From Maniola hyperantus (lineage: Eukaryota > Arthropoda > Insecta > Lepidoptera > Nymphalidae): DNA of 64,000 nt. Numbering within the stretch: the stretch's first letter is position 1; each line of letters opens with the position of its first letter. The DNA lies in NCBI RefSeq assembly GCF_902806685.2, contig NC_048538.1, positions 1,612,001 to 1,676,000 on the forward strand, in the 5' to 3' direction. Shown here piece after piece: positions 1-11,237 of the stretch. The notes beneath the pieces were generated by a model. It was not told where the DNA came from. It saw nothing but the letters and a program-made list of their open reading frames with translations, and did not search any database. The position numbers and the translations under genes are program-made.

Positions 1-1665
1 AAATCAAAATTCCGAAAAAAAGATGGCCGCCATACAAATTTCATCGGCGTCCATCTCGGAGGGTATGAAAGATGGAAGAGTGGTTTCTTGGCAAGAGATG
101 ATCAGGATCCGAAGGTCTACTCGATGGATGGAAAAAAAATTCAAAATGGCGGAATTTTTTTTTTTCCGCTGACTCACTCATTGACATAATTGTTCTCCTA
201 GAAAGAGACAGAAAATGATATAATAATGTATGGGAGATATGTTCAAGAGTGGGATTCGAGTAGGGAAAAATTATGACATTTCAGAAAAACAAGATGGCGG
301 CCGACCTGACTTTTGTAACTTTTTTGTTTTCCAACCGATTTTGTTTAAACTTGCAGTTATTTTAAATATTAGCAAACGATTTTTAGAAAAAGTGTAAAAA
401 ATTGGAAAAACAAGATGGCGGCCGAGATTTTCCAAAAATTTCCTCCTGTAAAATTTTGTATGAAACTTTTTTTTTTCACTAATACTTTCATAAAGAAGAC
501 AAAGATTTCTTTAGGGCAACATATGGAGGGAGCTGATGATTGAGGATTTCGGAGACGGGTGAAGGGCACGCTCGAGGTATTGAAGATAGGTGGGAGGTGC
601 TCGACCAAATGTCATTCGAAACCTCGTCCAATTGCCAAAAATTTGAATTTTTTTTTTAAATTCCGAAAAAAAGATGGCCGCCATACAAATTTCATCCGCG
701 TCCATCTCAAAGGGTATGAAAGATGGAAGAGTGGTTTCTTACCAAGAGATGATCAGGGTCCGAAGGTCTACTCGATGGATTGAAAAAAAATTCAAAATGG
801 CGGAATTTTTTTTTTCATACAAATTTTTTTATTATTCAATATGACGATTATAGACCTCGAGAGCTGCTTTAGCAGCTCGAGCAGCGAGCAAAATACTAGT
901 TATACTATATATAGCTCAATTACCACTCACTCACTGACTGACTCATTGACATAATTGTTCTCCTAGAAAGAGACAGAAAATGATATTATAATGTATGGGA
1001 GATATGTTCAGAAGTGGGATTCGAGTAGGGAAAAATTATGACATTTCAGAAAAACAAGATGGCGGCCGACCTGACTTTTGTAACTTTTTTGTTTTCCAAC
1101 CGATTTTGTTACAACTTGCAACAATTGAAGATATTAGCAAACGATTTTTAGAAAAAGTGTAAAAAATTGAAAAAACAAGATGGCGGCCGAGATTATCAAA
1201 AAATTTCCTCCTGTAAAATTTTGTATGAAACTTTTTTTTTTCACTTATGGTTTCATATAGAAGACAATGATTCCTTTAGGGCAACATATGGAGGGAGCTG
1301 ATGATTGAGGATTTCGGAGACGGGTGAAGGGCACGCTCAAGGTATTGAAGATAGGTGGGAGGTGCTCGACCAAATGTCATTCGAAACCTCATCCAATTGC
1401 CAAAAATTTGAATTTTTTTTTTAAATTCCGAAAAAAAGATGGCCGCCATACAAATTTCATCCGCGTCCATCTCGGAGGGTATGAAAGATGGAAGAGTGGT
1501 TTCTTGGCAAGAGATGATCAGGATCCGAAGGTCTACTCGATGGATTGAAAAAAAATTCAAAATGGCGGAATTTATTTTTTCATACAAAAAATTTTATTAT
1601 TCAAAATGGCCATTATAGACCTCGAGAGCTGCTTTAGCAGCTCGAGCAGCGAGCAAAATACTAGT
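1..1665 (+). repeat. Head-to-tail array of a 765-bp Helitron-like unit (about 2.2 copies)
   Basis: Matching positions recur exactly 765 bp apart: the CTAGT end at 900 and at 1665, and the 'TTGACATAATTG' block at 181 and 946. Positions 1-165 are the later part of an earlier unit. That unit lost its tail, together with the head of the next unit, in a deletion of roughly 115 bp at about 150-175. Each complete unit starts just after CTAGT with an AT-rich head followed by CACTCACTCACTGACTGACT. It ends with a GC-rich near-palindrome (AGCTGCTTTAGCAGCT) shortly before CTAGT. No open frame of note is present. The short frames at 559-783 and 1324-1548 are copies of one repeat segment and not genes. Confidence 0.85.
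901..1665 (+). mobile_element. Complete unit of the Helitron-like 765-bp element
   Basis: This is the best-preserved unit of the array. It has an AT-rich head, a TGACTGACT motif near the 5' end, several 'AAGATGGCGGCCG' blocks inside, and a 3' hairpin followed by CTAGT. Helitron-type elements insert without a target duplication and carry a 3' hairpin before a CTRR end, which fits. It encodes nothing, so it would be non-autonomous. The Helitron assignment is by structure only. Confidence 0.6.
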
Positions 1666-2141
1666 CTAAATATATAAAATTCCAAGTCCTGACTGACTGT
1701 CTGACATATATATCAACGCACAGCCTAAACCGCTGGTCCTAGAGACATAAAATTTATAGGGAGTGTACTTTGTAAAGAGTAGGTATCCACTAAGAAAGGA
1801 TTTTTTGAAATTCCACCCCTAAGTGGGTTAAATGGGGGATGGAAGTTTGTATGAAAGGCCGTCATTTTTGAAGTTACGAGTACATCGATGAAAATTGGTA
1901 TTTAAGCTTTCGGTTAAAAATAAAAAAGTACGTACCTACTTCACGATTTTTGGAAATTCTACTACCAAGGGGGTTAAATAGGGGATGAAAGTCCGTCATT
2001 TTTCAAGTTATTTGTATGAAAATTGGTATTCGGGTTTTCGGAAACAAATGAAGAAATATGTATTTCAGGATTTTTGGAAATTCAACCCCCACCTCGATTT
2101 TATAAATTCCACCCGAGCGAAGCCGGGGTGGGTCAGCTAGT
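1666..2141 (+). mobile_element. Helitron-like element, 'CTAAATATATAAAA' family, long variant
   Basis: It starts immediately after the CTAGT of the preceding unit with CTAAATATATAAAA, followed by TGACTGACTGTCTGACA and 'TCAACGCACAGC'. It ends with CGAAGCCGGGGTGGGTCAGCTAGT-like sequence. The same head and tail plan recurs at 10066, 37904, 55896, 59226 and 59819. Inside are two or three degenerate 'CCCCTAAG..GGGTTAAATGGGG' modules. It is non-coding. Confidence 0.65.
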
Positions 2142-2340
2142 AATATTATAAATGCGAAAGTGCGTCTGTCTGTCTAGCTGTTAACACGGCCCATCCGCTT
2201 CAGAAGGTAAAAACGTAACCTATTTTGATGAAAGGTACAAGAGATAGCTTTCATCCCGGAGACAGACATAGGCTACTAATTATCCCGGAAAATCAAAGAG
2301 TTCCCACGGGATGTTTAAAGAACCTAAATGCACGCCATGA
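2142..2340 (-). mobile_element. Fragment of the 'CGCGACTTCGTCCGCG' lepidopteran repeat, reverse orientation
   Basis: It reads AATATTATAAATGCGAAAGTG at its left end and contains 'TCCCGGAAAATCAAAGAGTTCCCACGGGA', which is the reverse complement of sequence in the plus-strand copies at 39895 and 56494. It directly abuts the CTAGT end of the previous element. No coding capacity. Confidence 0.55.
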
Positions 2341-3028
2341 ATAATTGCATCATTGCGTGAGATCATATACCTACCTATACCTATCTAGTACTCACATAAA
2401 TAGTTCACTTACTGAAATTGTTAAGCAAAAGGAAGGAACAATTTGTGGTCTGAAATCTCTATTATGTACCGGTTTTGAATGGGCTCCCCGTATGGGGCTT
2501 CGTGACATTCGCCGACTCCCAAACAGCTGACGGGGCAAAAAACCACCCCATGTTTATCTGCCAGCAGTTATTATGGGGAACTTGTAAATATCATTGCACC
2601 CATATAGCTTATATTGAAATGGTTGGTTATGTCAACATAACATTGGACTATGCCATTAAGTTAGGTAAGTATACCTAATAATATTATGGGCTATGGACTC
2701 ATTTATATTGAAATGTTGAATTGAAAAGTATCTGAAATTATGCCTTATGGATTTGTTTTTTATATTTTTTTAAATAGATTTTTGTTTAAATGGTCTTTTT
2801 AAAGATGGCACAGAAAATTTTCTATCCCATGTTTTCTTCTATTACTCTTTCGTTTGTAGCTATCATCTATTAGCTAACATATTCTATTCCATTTTACAAT
2901 CCAACTAGAGTACTTTTTTTCAACACTCATGTGTGTACGGTTCGCTTCCCACCAGTAGCTTGCACATGGCATCGAGGAATTTGACACGCAGATGTTCGTT
3001 CCGCTACAGACACAATAAAATACCTAAT
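2341..3028. other. Intergenic or intronic sequence, no gene seen
   Basis: AT-rich, with only short chance frames (2345-2530, 2475-2678). No splice-flanked coding segment or structured repeat was recognised. Confidence 0.5.
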
Positions 3029-3480
3029 AAAAACTGGGCAAGTGGGAGTCGGACTCGCACACGAAGGGTCCCGTACCATTGTACAAGAAATAACACTTTT
3101 TTATTTTCATGGTAGGCATTTTGAAATTTTTATCATCATTGCTGTTAGCGACAATAGAAATACACACTCTGTGAAAATTTCAACTTTTACGGTTCATACA
3201 GACAGTTGGACGGATAACGGATGCTTAGTAATATGGTCCCGTCTCAGCTGTGCTAGTGACGTCTAGACCCCAAGGGGGGAGAGTAAGCATAAGGGACAAG
3301 GAAGAGATAAAATAATTTGTAGGGAGTCAAGAAGGCGCCCCGGGAAAATGCCAAGAGCAAATACCGAACGGGCGCCCTCTCGCGATTCGGCCCATATAAC
3401 CGAGAGGTTGGTGGGGTCATGGGAGGTGGAGGGTTGTCCCAAGTCCCATTAGCGTTCTTCGGGTACGGAACGCTAAAAAT
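3029..3480 (+). repeat. GGTTCCGT-family interspersed repeat with internal unrelated insert
   Basis: It begins 'AAAACTGGGCAAGTGGGAGTC', a variant of the AAAACCGGCCAAGTGCGAGTC head seen elsewhere. It ends 'GGGTACGGAACGCTAAAAAT'. The middle (about 3258-3455) is G-rich and does not match other copies, which suggests a nested insertion. The frame at 3042-3266 lies inside the repeat. Confidence 0.6.
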
Positions 3481-4413
3481 GGCCGCCCAGCACTTTCGTG
3501 GATAACAAAAGACCTTGACATTACATGTATTAGTTTCGGCATCCTTTTAGAATTTCAGTTACCACAGTAAAAAGCCTAGTTAATTTTATTTGCAGTCATA
3601 TTCTCCTCGTTGTGAATTAATTTCCCTTTTGTTTGTTTTAGTAACGAAATAATTTCAGTCATCGATAGAGAACCATATATAGGACCGAAGTTAAACTTAC
3701 CTTCGATCTTAAAAATGATAACAAATTCAGCGCGGAAATGCATCTTAGCATTATTCAACACAGGCAAGATTTGTACAATACTTACTAACTTACTAAGTAC
3801 TGTGACAACTGACATTTTCAAAAAATAATAATTATATATACATATAATAACTATAACTAATAAGTAGTTAAAAGAAAAATAGTTCACTTAGGTAGGTAGG
3901 TACCTAATATGAAACTCGCTCTGGGATAGTCATCGATGTAGAATCTTCATCGAAGAGAGAGGAAGATAATAAACTGAAAGTGTTTTCAATTCTTCCATGT
4001 CTTAGCGATGATAACAGTTTAGTCAGTAGAGTGACCAAAAAGGCAAAGCGAAAGCCTTCAAAATTATCAGACCTAATTTTTCAAGACTAACCAGATTCAG
4101 AAAAGCTCAATGCTTCATTTGCAGAAAGTTTGGATGTGTGAAACATTTTTAATAGATACCATAGCATTGCTACCATTTTAACGGATTAAGAAGTAGAAAC
4201 AAAACGAGAAAGCTGTGAGACATCCATTAGCAAGAACGCGTGAGTTATGTTTCATATGGCAAGATCGTTTGAGCCATTTTGAAATGTCATTCCGTTGTAC
4301 TACGAAATATTCCTATTAAAAACTAAGTGCCTTTTTATGAGCATATTTTAAAAACATCGGTTATTAACTACTTATATTGTTAAAGACTACTTAGGTATAT
4401 TGTTGTTGTTGTT
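3481..4413. other. Intron-like AT-rich sequence, no gene seen
   Basis: Contains a 103-codon minus-strand frame (3576-3887). It is AT-rich, low in complexity, and has no recognisable domain or splice context, so I treat it as chance. Confidence 0.5.
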
Positions 4414-4717
4414 GAGGAGATCCGTAGGAGAAGTAGAGTAACCGACATAGCTCAACGGATTGCGAAGCTCAAGTGGCAATAGGCAGGGCACATAATATGT
4501 AGTTCGTAAAACCGATAGACGTTGGAGTCCCCAGGTGCTGGAATGGCGACCTCGCACCGGAAATCGCAGTGTTGGAAGACCCCCCACTAGGTGGACGGAC
4601 GACATCAGACGAGTCGCAGAGAGCCGCTGGAATCAGACCGTGGCGTGTGGAAGTCCCTAGAAGAGACCTATGTCCAGCTGTGGATGTCTATCTGTTGATA
4701 ATGATGATGATGATGAT
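4414..4717 (+). mobile_element. RTE-type LINE 3' fragment
   Basis: The plus-strand sequence encodes, with frameshifts, the RTE C-terminal segment 'EEIRRRSRVTDIAQRI' followed by 'RWTDDIRRVAESRW'. It closes with 'GTTGATAATGATGATGATGATG', the (GAT)n tail typical of these copies. It is 5'-truncated, preceded by a short TGTTGTTGTTG stretch, and carries indels. It is a dead copy of the family seen at 12873, 19487, 24672, 26247, 50213, 58866 and 60043. Confidence 0.8.
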
Positions 4718-7440
4718 ATTGTTAAAATAGGTAACTTTTAGCTTTCTCGTTAGCAGCATTAACCGCTCGGTTATTATTACCCATTATTTGCAATTAAATG
4801 TATGGTAATCCGCATTCCTGGAGAGGCATCGCGACAGACTTAACACTTTAATTAATGACGTTTAACCGATTTTCCGAATTCCAATATACCAGCTACTTTT
4901 TCTGGTTTCCAACTTTAAGCCAACCACCACTTTCCAATTTGATTACTACATTTGGGTTCAACTATCTTGAGAGCTAGTCAATCTTCCTTTTCCTATTCTC
5001 CGCTTTTTCATTTTTCCGATACTTGACATACTCAAACTTCTGATATCCAACCAGTGCTCTTAGATTTTAGAATCTGATTAAATGTTTATCAAAGACACCA
5101 CTTGAAGAAAGTGCAGTTTCTTGCTGGGTATATGTAGCTTCTTACCCCTTTGGCAAGGAAAAAATCTGTTAAATCTTCGAAATTATCAAGAAATTTCACA
5201 ACCAACCGCTCGGGGGGAAATCTCCCTTTGGTACGATCACGGTAATATTATCCTTACGGTCGAGCCTGCACAACCGCTCCCGTACAATTTCATATTTCTA
5301 AATTAGCAATCGATTATTTTTTACACCACAACACTGGTGCAAGTGTTTCTATCCAATTCTATGTTCCTTTAACTTTTTATTATACATTCGATTTGGCATA
5401 TAATTATGTAGTTACATTATCCCTTAAACTTGTCACATAACGACCACGATCGTTCTTCCACATGTTATGACTTATAACAAAGAAGAATTTAAAAATACCA
5501 TCGTGCACTCTAAAACCGAAAAAGACATTTGAGTCATATTGATGGCGTTCTTTTACTTTTACGATTACAAATGAAATTTTATTGCACGTTTCTTAATTTT
5601 ACTGTCAGTGGGAACATGGCACACTTTGACATCTCGTAAGTCGTAACGCATAAAGTCGGGACAATCAACGTGTTTTATTGGGCATTGCGAAATATTTTAA
5701 AGGTCGTAAATAATGTTAAGTTAATTTCGAATCAGGGAAATGACATTAAAGAGTGTGGTTTTGAATACTTAGTAAAGTCACTCAAAAAACTTTGAAATAA
5801 AGTACCTAGTGAATGGAGGAATAAGTTAATTATTTATCACACAATTACAAAACAGGAACGAAAATCAAATCATCCCTCAAGGAGAAGATCGTGAGAAAAG
5901 TGCATTTCTGAATAGTTTAGAAGTTTCATGTACCTAGATTTAAATATAATAGTTATAAGTAATTAAGCTAATGAGAATGTGAAATGGAAGATATTCGATG
6001 AATTTGCACACCAACATTGCAAGGATTTTATTAAAACATTTCCGTTGGACAAATTAGTCTTTCAAATAACTTAGCACAACTTTAGGCAATAAATTAATTA
6101 ACCGTATCTGGCTGCCTTATTGGGCTGGAATGTTGGCACGTTTCAGAGTGGCTTAAATAACATTTCCATTTAGAGCTTAGCTAAAAAACTTAAATAGATA
6201 CATTAAAGACTGAAAACATAGACGCTAATTGGGTAATAGAATTCGTAGGGTTATCTCAAAATAACAAACAAAATACAGATGCTGCAAATGCATTCAATCC
6301 GCTAAATAAATTCTGCTCAAATGTCATTCAAGGCTGCAGCCTTTAACTAAACCGCGTTAGATGTATTTAAATTACACAAACAACAGATTGCGCAAATGAA
6401 ACAGTCGCAACACCTACTCAATTTATGAGATTTCAAAAAGGAAACTTCGATTACCGACCAATACGGGGCCTAAATAAGTTTGAAACACTTCAGCATTTAG
6501 AAAGGCATCTCAATGGTGAAAGTCATGTGCTATCTGGCTTTGCAAAAACTCGCATCTCTGTGCGGCCTTGTCAAGGTGAGTGCAAGGGGGACATAACGGT
6601 GCGCTTGCGCACCGGCACACCGCACCACCAGACTAAACAATGTTACAGCACCAGCCAGACACGCGTCCAATGATCACACGAACCGATACACAGCTCGGAC
6701 TTCGCAAACAAAAGCGTCAATACACTTTATACAACTCGTTAGTGCCGTTAAGTGCTTTCTACGTGGGAACCGAGACACGTATCGTTCATTTCCTTTCTGA
6801 AGCCTACAGCTTAATAGCTGGGCTAATATGGCGGTAGCCTTTTGGCATTTTGGACACGTATTTCAGCGACTCTTATGGGAAACCAGTTACATCTAACTGT
6901 GCCATCTTATAGGGATAAGGGACTACTTTCAAATATTTGTAAACACTGCCATTCTGTGTAAATTATGGTACAAACAATGGTCCAGCTACGTCGAGATGTT
7001 CGTTGTGCCAATTTCATAAGATCACCTGTCTCTTACGTAATTGGAACGAATGAAATTGATATTCCTATTGTTGTTATGGTGTAACATAATTAAGTAGATA
7101 ATAAATCTCGGAGATTCTTCAACACTCCAGTTGCAGGCAACAATTTAGATGAATACCAGCCCAATCAAAACATCTGGTTAACTGTCGATGTCTAACTTAT
7201 TGGACACTTACTTAAAATACATCAGGTGACTGTCCAGTTAACAAATGCGCTGTCGTTACACACGAATGATTTCTGGAACTCGAATACGCGGTAGGAAAAC
7301 TAAAATGCTTATATGTTATTCGTCTAATCCAGAACCTTAGGGTTTACGGGGAAGATGTTTTTAGCATGCACAACGCGATGCACCCTCCCCAATAATCTAA
7401 AAAGCTCAAGGGTCCTTCCCCAAGTAAAAGGGAGACTTAC
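4718..7440. other. Intron-like or downstream sequence of the distal first exon, no gene seen
   Basis: Mostly AT-rich. If the exon at 7441-7638 is real, this stretch begins its first intron, because that gene runs leftward. An open stretch at 6425-6673 on the plus strand has an AG|GTGAGT-like end at about 6573 but no recognisable protein, so I do not call it. No structured repeat was seen. Confidence 0.4.
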
Positions 7441-7638
7441 GATTTGACTGATCTCGGTGATAGGGATCGGCGAAATTGTTTTGTCGGAGCCTTGCGGGAG
7501 AGACGAGGCACTGGGGGTCGGAGACACCCCGGGGGAGCCCGGCTGGACATTGACCACGCTTTCCTTCGACGTGCGATTAGGAGACAACCTAGCCGGGAAG
7601 CTGAGGGTCTTCGTCCACTGCGACAGGCTTCGAACCAT
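7441..7638 (-). CDS. Candidate first coding exon (66 codons), distal alternative N-terminus, gene unknown
   Basis: On the minus strand ATG at 7638 sits in the context GTCAAAATGG, a favourable start. An in-frame TAG lies seven codons upstream, so this is the first ATG of the frame. The frame runs 66 codons to a GTAAGT donor at 7435-7440 and ends exactly in phase 0 after Ile66. The peptide begins MVRSLSQWTKTLSFPARLSP and continues Ser/Pro/Thr-rich (for example VNVQPGSPGVSPTPSASSL). That suggests a disordered, possibly phosphorylated N-terminus. There is no signal peptide or membrane segment. The segment is GC-richer than its surroundings, as coding sequence here should be. Past the donor the frame continues 38 codons (to 7324) into AT-richer sequence, so splicing at GTAAGT is more likely than read-through. 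Function is not recognisable. Confidence 0.55.
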
Positions 7639-7910
7639 TTTGACTGTCCATAAGCACTACACGTTCACTGAACTCGATACACGCGACACGTGCGCTCTTC
7701 ACAGCGGCTGGCGAACGAATGCGATGCCATCAAAACTTACAGCCTGTGCAAGTTGCGACGTGTACGGAGCGAGCTTGTGTGTTGAGAACATGCGTGTGTG
7801 CGTGTTGCACGGACTGGTATTGGGAGCTTGCTGCGGGTCCGATGCTTTTGTTTATCGACGGGGCGGTCACCTTACCGCTTCTAAATTGACCGCTTTAAAG
7901 TTTTGCACAA
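7639..7910 (-). promoter_or_regulatory. Probable 5' UTR and proximal promoter of the distal first exon
   Basis: This GC-rich, CpG-rich stretch lies directly upstream of the ATG at 7638. Read on the minus strand it contains at least two upstream ATGs: one at about 7653 that stops after 20 codons in another frame, and one at about 7730 that stops after 21 codons. Such uORFs could dampen translation. An initiator-like TTCAGTG occurs at about 7674. No TATA box is evident at a fixed distance. The assignment is inferred from position and composition only. Confidence 0.35.
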
Positions 7911-8159
7911 AATAAGTCCTTCAGTGAACGGTATTGCAACATTTTGTATCGAATTATTATAATACTTTAAGTGTCATTCAATGCTCTATTATGAATTAAA
8001 AAATTTAATCTGTGGCATTTCGTCTTTATTACACGACTTCACAAAAAAGGAGTGTACCTACTATTATCAGGGTTTATGTATTGTTTGTTTGTGAGTTTCT
8101 TTGTTCCACCATAACTTCTAAATGTCTGGACAGATTTGGATATTTGTGGTTAGAATCCT

Positions 8160-8285
8160 TAGGTAGGTAGGTAGGTAGGTACATCATCCTGAGTGACCCG
8201 ACTAGATATTTATTATGGTGGCTATGTGGCACGATTTTCAAATCTGCTTTTTTTACTTTTTAGTATCATCATCATCATCATCAGC
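8160..8285. repeat. Short simple repeats (AGGT)n and (ATC)n
   Basis: A GGTA/AGGT run at about 8160-8182 and CATCATCATCATCATCA at about 8266-8284. The second resembles the (GAT)n tail of RTE and SINE copies on the other strand, but no attached element body is recognised. Confidence 0.6.
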
Positions 8286-8782
8286 ATCTCAATGATGATA
8301 ATATGAAGAATTTGATGATGATTTTTTGCGTTAAGCTTATGCAATAGGTAATCGAACTTTGATAAATAGTATTTCTAGAACAAATAGTTTTACCTATATC
8401 TGTCTAGGTACCTTGCGACCTTAGATAAATGAATATCGCCTTAAAAAGTACCGTGATAGAAATGCGATTTCTTTTATTCAGGGGATCTATTATTGCGTCC
8501 CCCTCGCGAACGCAGCGCGACCTTATATGCAATGATTCAAGAATTAGCAACGGTACATAAATGCAGAAAATAACTGCACGTGGCATTCCGAAGGGTGCCA
8601 CCCTTCGACTTAATCAGACTTTGATGTGGCGAAGACGCAAAAACTCCTTCACGTCATAAACGGAAGCTGACATTTTAAATATTTTTTTTTAAATAATTTT
8701 ATTGGCAAAGCATTTTTCCTAAACATAAAAAATATTGATAGTGTATGCTGCCTTATAATTCTTAAGGTTTTTACAGTATGAG

Positions 8783-8915
8783 CAGTGGCGTGCACAGGGT
8801 TTGAAGGCAGGGACTAGGAGTCTGTTCACTGGCAGGTCCTAATGAAAAATATGCATTGAGCTATTACAACCGGGGTAAGCAGTGCATTTATACCTCTATG
8901 ACCTGCATGCCACTG
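8783..8915 (+). mobile_element. hAT-like MITE, 133 bp, with perfect 8-bp target duplication
   Basis: It starts CAGTGGCGTGCA and ends TGCATGCCACTG, short inverted termini of the CAGTGGCG type. AGTATGAG flanks it on both sides (8775-8782 and 8916-8923). Eight-bp target duplications are diagnostic of hAT-superfamily insertion. It is non-coding and shares ends and internal sequence with the copy at 18261-18404, which lies in the opposite orientation. Confidence 0.85.
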
Positions 8916-8984
8916 AGTATGAGTTAATGTTTCCGCTAGATTTTTTCTTTTAGATATAAGTAATGCGTAACACTGCAATCAATA

Positions 8985-9007
8985 TTTTTTCTTTCTTTCT
9001 TTCTTTC
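8985..9007. repeat. (TTTC)n microsatellite
   Basis: Run of TTTCTTTCTTTCTTTC at about 8990-9006. No element attached. Confidence 0.6.
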
Positions 9008-9249
9008 AAATCTGAAAAAAATGCATTTTTTATCGATATTATATTTAGACAGATGACTAAACGGAAACTACGCTGGCGTGAAAATAAATAGGTAAGTGAG
9101 TAACTACTTATCAGAAAAAATACGAAAAAAATCTATATTACATTTACAATTTTGAACTGCCATCTTAATTCAACTTTTTGCTTAAAAAAACATCAAAATG
9201 TAAAAAATCACCTTTTACATGTTATGATAGTTATAAGTGGAATATATAA

Positions 9250-9395
9250 AACACTAGATGGCGCCCGCGACTTTAAATTCTTTGCGAACTCCTGAATTTT
9301 CGGGGATCAAAAGTAGCCTCGAAATCGTTTTAAAAAGTAAAAAGCTAGCAGACAGACAGACAGACACACTTTCGCATTTATAATATTACTTAGTA
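9250..9395 (+). mobile_element. Fragment of the 'CGCGACTTCGTCCGCG' repeat
   Basis: Begins 'TAGATGGCGCCCGCGACTT', passes 'GGGGATCAAAAGTAGCC' and ends 'ACACTTTCGCATTTATAAT' after GACAGACAGACAGACA. The middle is deleted relative to the copy at 39895. Confidence 0.6.
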
Positions 9396-9826
9396 TGGAT
9401 ATGAATAACAAAGAATTTTCGGGTTTATTAAACAAAAAGAAGCAACAAAAAATGGATGAACCTACCGTTTTAAACAATTTCGACAAGGACACAAGGATGC
9501 CATTAATCACAGTTAGTGGAATTAATGTAGCGAAGAAATTATAAAAAGCTCATTAGTATAAAAAGACGATATCTTGAAACCACTTGAAACAGGTTCTATA
9601 AACAAAGACCTGTCCCGCGCCGGTTCAAATCTTAGTCATGTTCGGACATGTTTAAAAATTTAAGACTATCGGTTATAAGTGATCTATAAGTTTATTATAG
9701 CTGGAACCATACGCTGGAGCATTAATACTGCACTGATGAGTGAGTGAGGAAACGTTCCTACAAGAGTTCCTTCCATATCCAGGAATTGGTTGATAATGAC
9801 GATGTGAGTGATGGAATGGAGGTAGT

Positions 9827-9980
9827 TTTTTTTAATGCATTTATTAGCCAATGACCAATATTCCTCTTTCCTCTCCAACAAAGCGTAAAGCTTGTGCTAA
9901 GAGTAGGTACGACAATAGTGCAACGAATGGGGGTTGAGCCTCCGAGCTTTCGGAGCTTAACCGTTGAGCTATTAAAGAAG
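9827..9980 (-). mobile_element. tRNA-derived SINE (third family), minus strand, decayed
   Basis: On the minus strand the head reads AATAGCTCAACGGTTAAGC (box A-like), followed by 'GGAGGCTCAACCCCC' (degenerate box B). The tail matches the copy at 61700-61858 ('GCACTATTGTCGTACCTACTC', 'GGAAAGAGGAATATTGG'). It does not fold into an intact tRNA, so it is a SINE and not a tRNA gene. Confidence 0.6.
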
Positions 9981-10065
9981 ATAACGTTTTCAAAAAAAAT
10001 CTTATCTGAACCACAGAATATGTACCTGAACTAATAAACGGCCTTTCATTAAATTTTATCTCAAC

Positions 10066-10297
10066 TCAATATAAAAGGGTGACGGACTAACTGACTGGCT
10101 TATCTTCAACCATTCTTCAACGCACAGCTCAAACTACTGGCGCTGCCTGGGCATGCAGATAGCTATTAATAAGTAGGTATGATGTCAAACGTCCGCTTAG
10201 AAAGGATTTTTAAAAATTTTACCCCTAAAGAGGTAAAATAGGGGTTTAAAATTTATGTAGGTAGTCCACACGGACGAAGTCGCGGGCATAAGCTAGT
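10066..10297 (+). mobile_element. Helitron-like element, short variant
   Basis: The head is 'ATAAAAGGGTGACGGACTAACTGACTGG', followed by 'TCAACGCACAGCTCAAACTACTGG' in part, and the end is CGGACGAAGTCGCGGGCATAAGCTAGT. The GCGGACGAAGTCGCGGGC 3' hairpin plus CTAGT matches the copies at 37904 and 59819. It is non-coding. Confidence 0.7.
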
Positions 10298-10379
10298 TTA
10301 AGTATAAGTTGTAACTCAGAACAATTCTATAACTTAACAAACCATACTTTATAATAAGCTCTGGTAAAATGATGCCCAC

Positions 10380-10560
10380 CCGGTGTTCCCTCCATCCGCA
10401 CAGTACGGGGACCTACCCCGAAACAATGGGCGCGCAGGATTGGTTGCGTGCAACTTCCGACGACACGTGCGCGCGCAGCTGCCTGCCCGAGTGCCTGGCA
10501 CGCCGCCCGCAGCGCATGCGCATAAGTGCAGCGACTTGAAGCTCCGAACTTTTTAACTTT
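10380..10560. promoter_or_regulatory. GC-rich island with NRF1-like palindrome and inverted CCAAT
   Basis: A sharp CpG-rich stretch in an otherwise AT-rich region. It contains GCGCATGCGC at 10512-10521, which matches the NRF-1/Ewg consensus core, and GATTGG at about 10438, an inverted CCAAT box. The minus-strand open frame here starts with GTG and shows no recognisable protein. The island lies 2.7 kb upstream of the minus-strand exon at 7441-7638. It could therefore be an upstream promoter or non-coding exon of that gene, but it could also be a decayed GC-rich repeat. Confidence 0.3.
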
Positions 10561-11237
10561 CGCCACAGAATAGTTAAGTAAATACTTGGGTCAATTTACA
10601 TTAGCAGCGAATCGAAGTGAATTTCTAAAATTTTACCCTCTACCTCCACCACTAAAACACTTTCTTGGCCAAATGAAAAATTCGCGGGAATTACTATGGA
10701 ACTACATAGAAGCGCGTGCATTTTGCACTTAATAGATTTAAATTGTTTACGGAATTTTCACCGCAGTGCGCGCTCTCTCTAAGAAATGAAACTAAAACTG
10801 ATCTATTTAATAAACCTACATTTTGAATTTCGATCTATTACATTTTACACCCATTAAGTACCATTTTATTTTAGCTACATGGTCTACATTTCTACCCTAC
10901 AGTAATTTGAGGTTTATATTCTCGCTAGTATAAACTATAGACCCAGGAAAATAAACAACTCACCAACTCGCATAAAAAAGCGAAGTATCCTAACATCCTG
11001 CTCTCCAAGCAAGCCGTCAATATAAAAAGGGTCATTAATACCCCATGCGCTGACACACACACTGACACACTCACACAACCCTTGTCTAATGTCTTTATGA
11101 AACGTACTAAGTACAATACAACTTCACAAGTCTGCATTGTCGAATATCACCACAGTTTGTGGAATATACATACAGTCTAAAAACTAAAATAAGCACACTT
11201 GCGCGAAGCAACGATGCGAAAGCTTGCAATTGCTTTT

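Noticed and set aside
559..1548. Two similar 74-codon frames 765 bp apart
   Set aside because: They are the same segment of the Helitron-like tandem unit.
3576..3887. 103-codon minus-strand frame with hydrophobic start
   Set aside because: AT-rich low-complexity composition explains the apparent membrane-like residues; no splice or domain support.
6425..6673. Plus-strand frame ending near AAG|GTGAGT
   Set aside because: A donor-like site alone is common. There is no matching partner exon on the plus strand and the peptide is not recognised.
7457..7915. 152-codon plus-strand open frame
   Set aside because: It runs antisense to the better-supported minus-strand exon and its GC-rich leader, and its sequence has no recognisable domain.
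10327..10566. Minus-strand frame through the GC-rich island
   Set aside because: It starts with GTG and the reading frame follows from CpG-rich composition. No domain or donor supports it.
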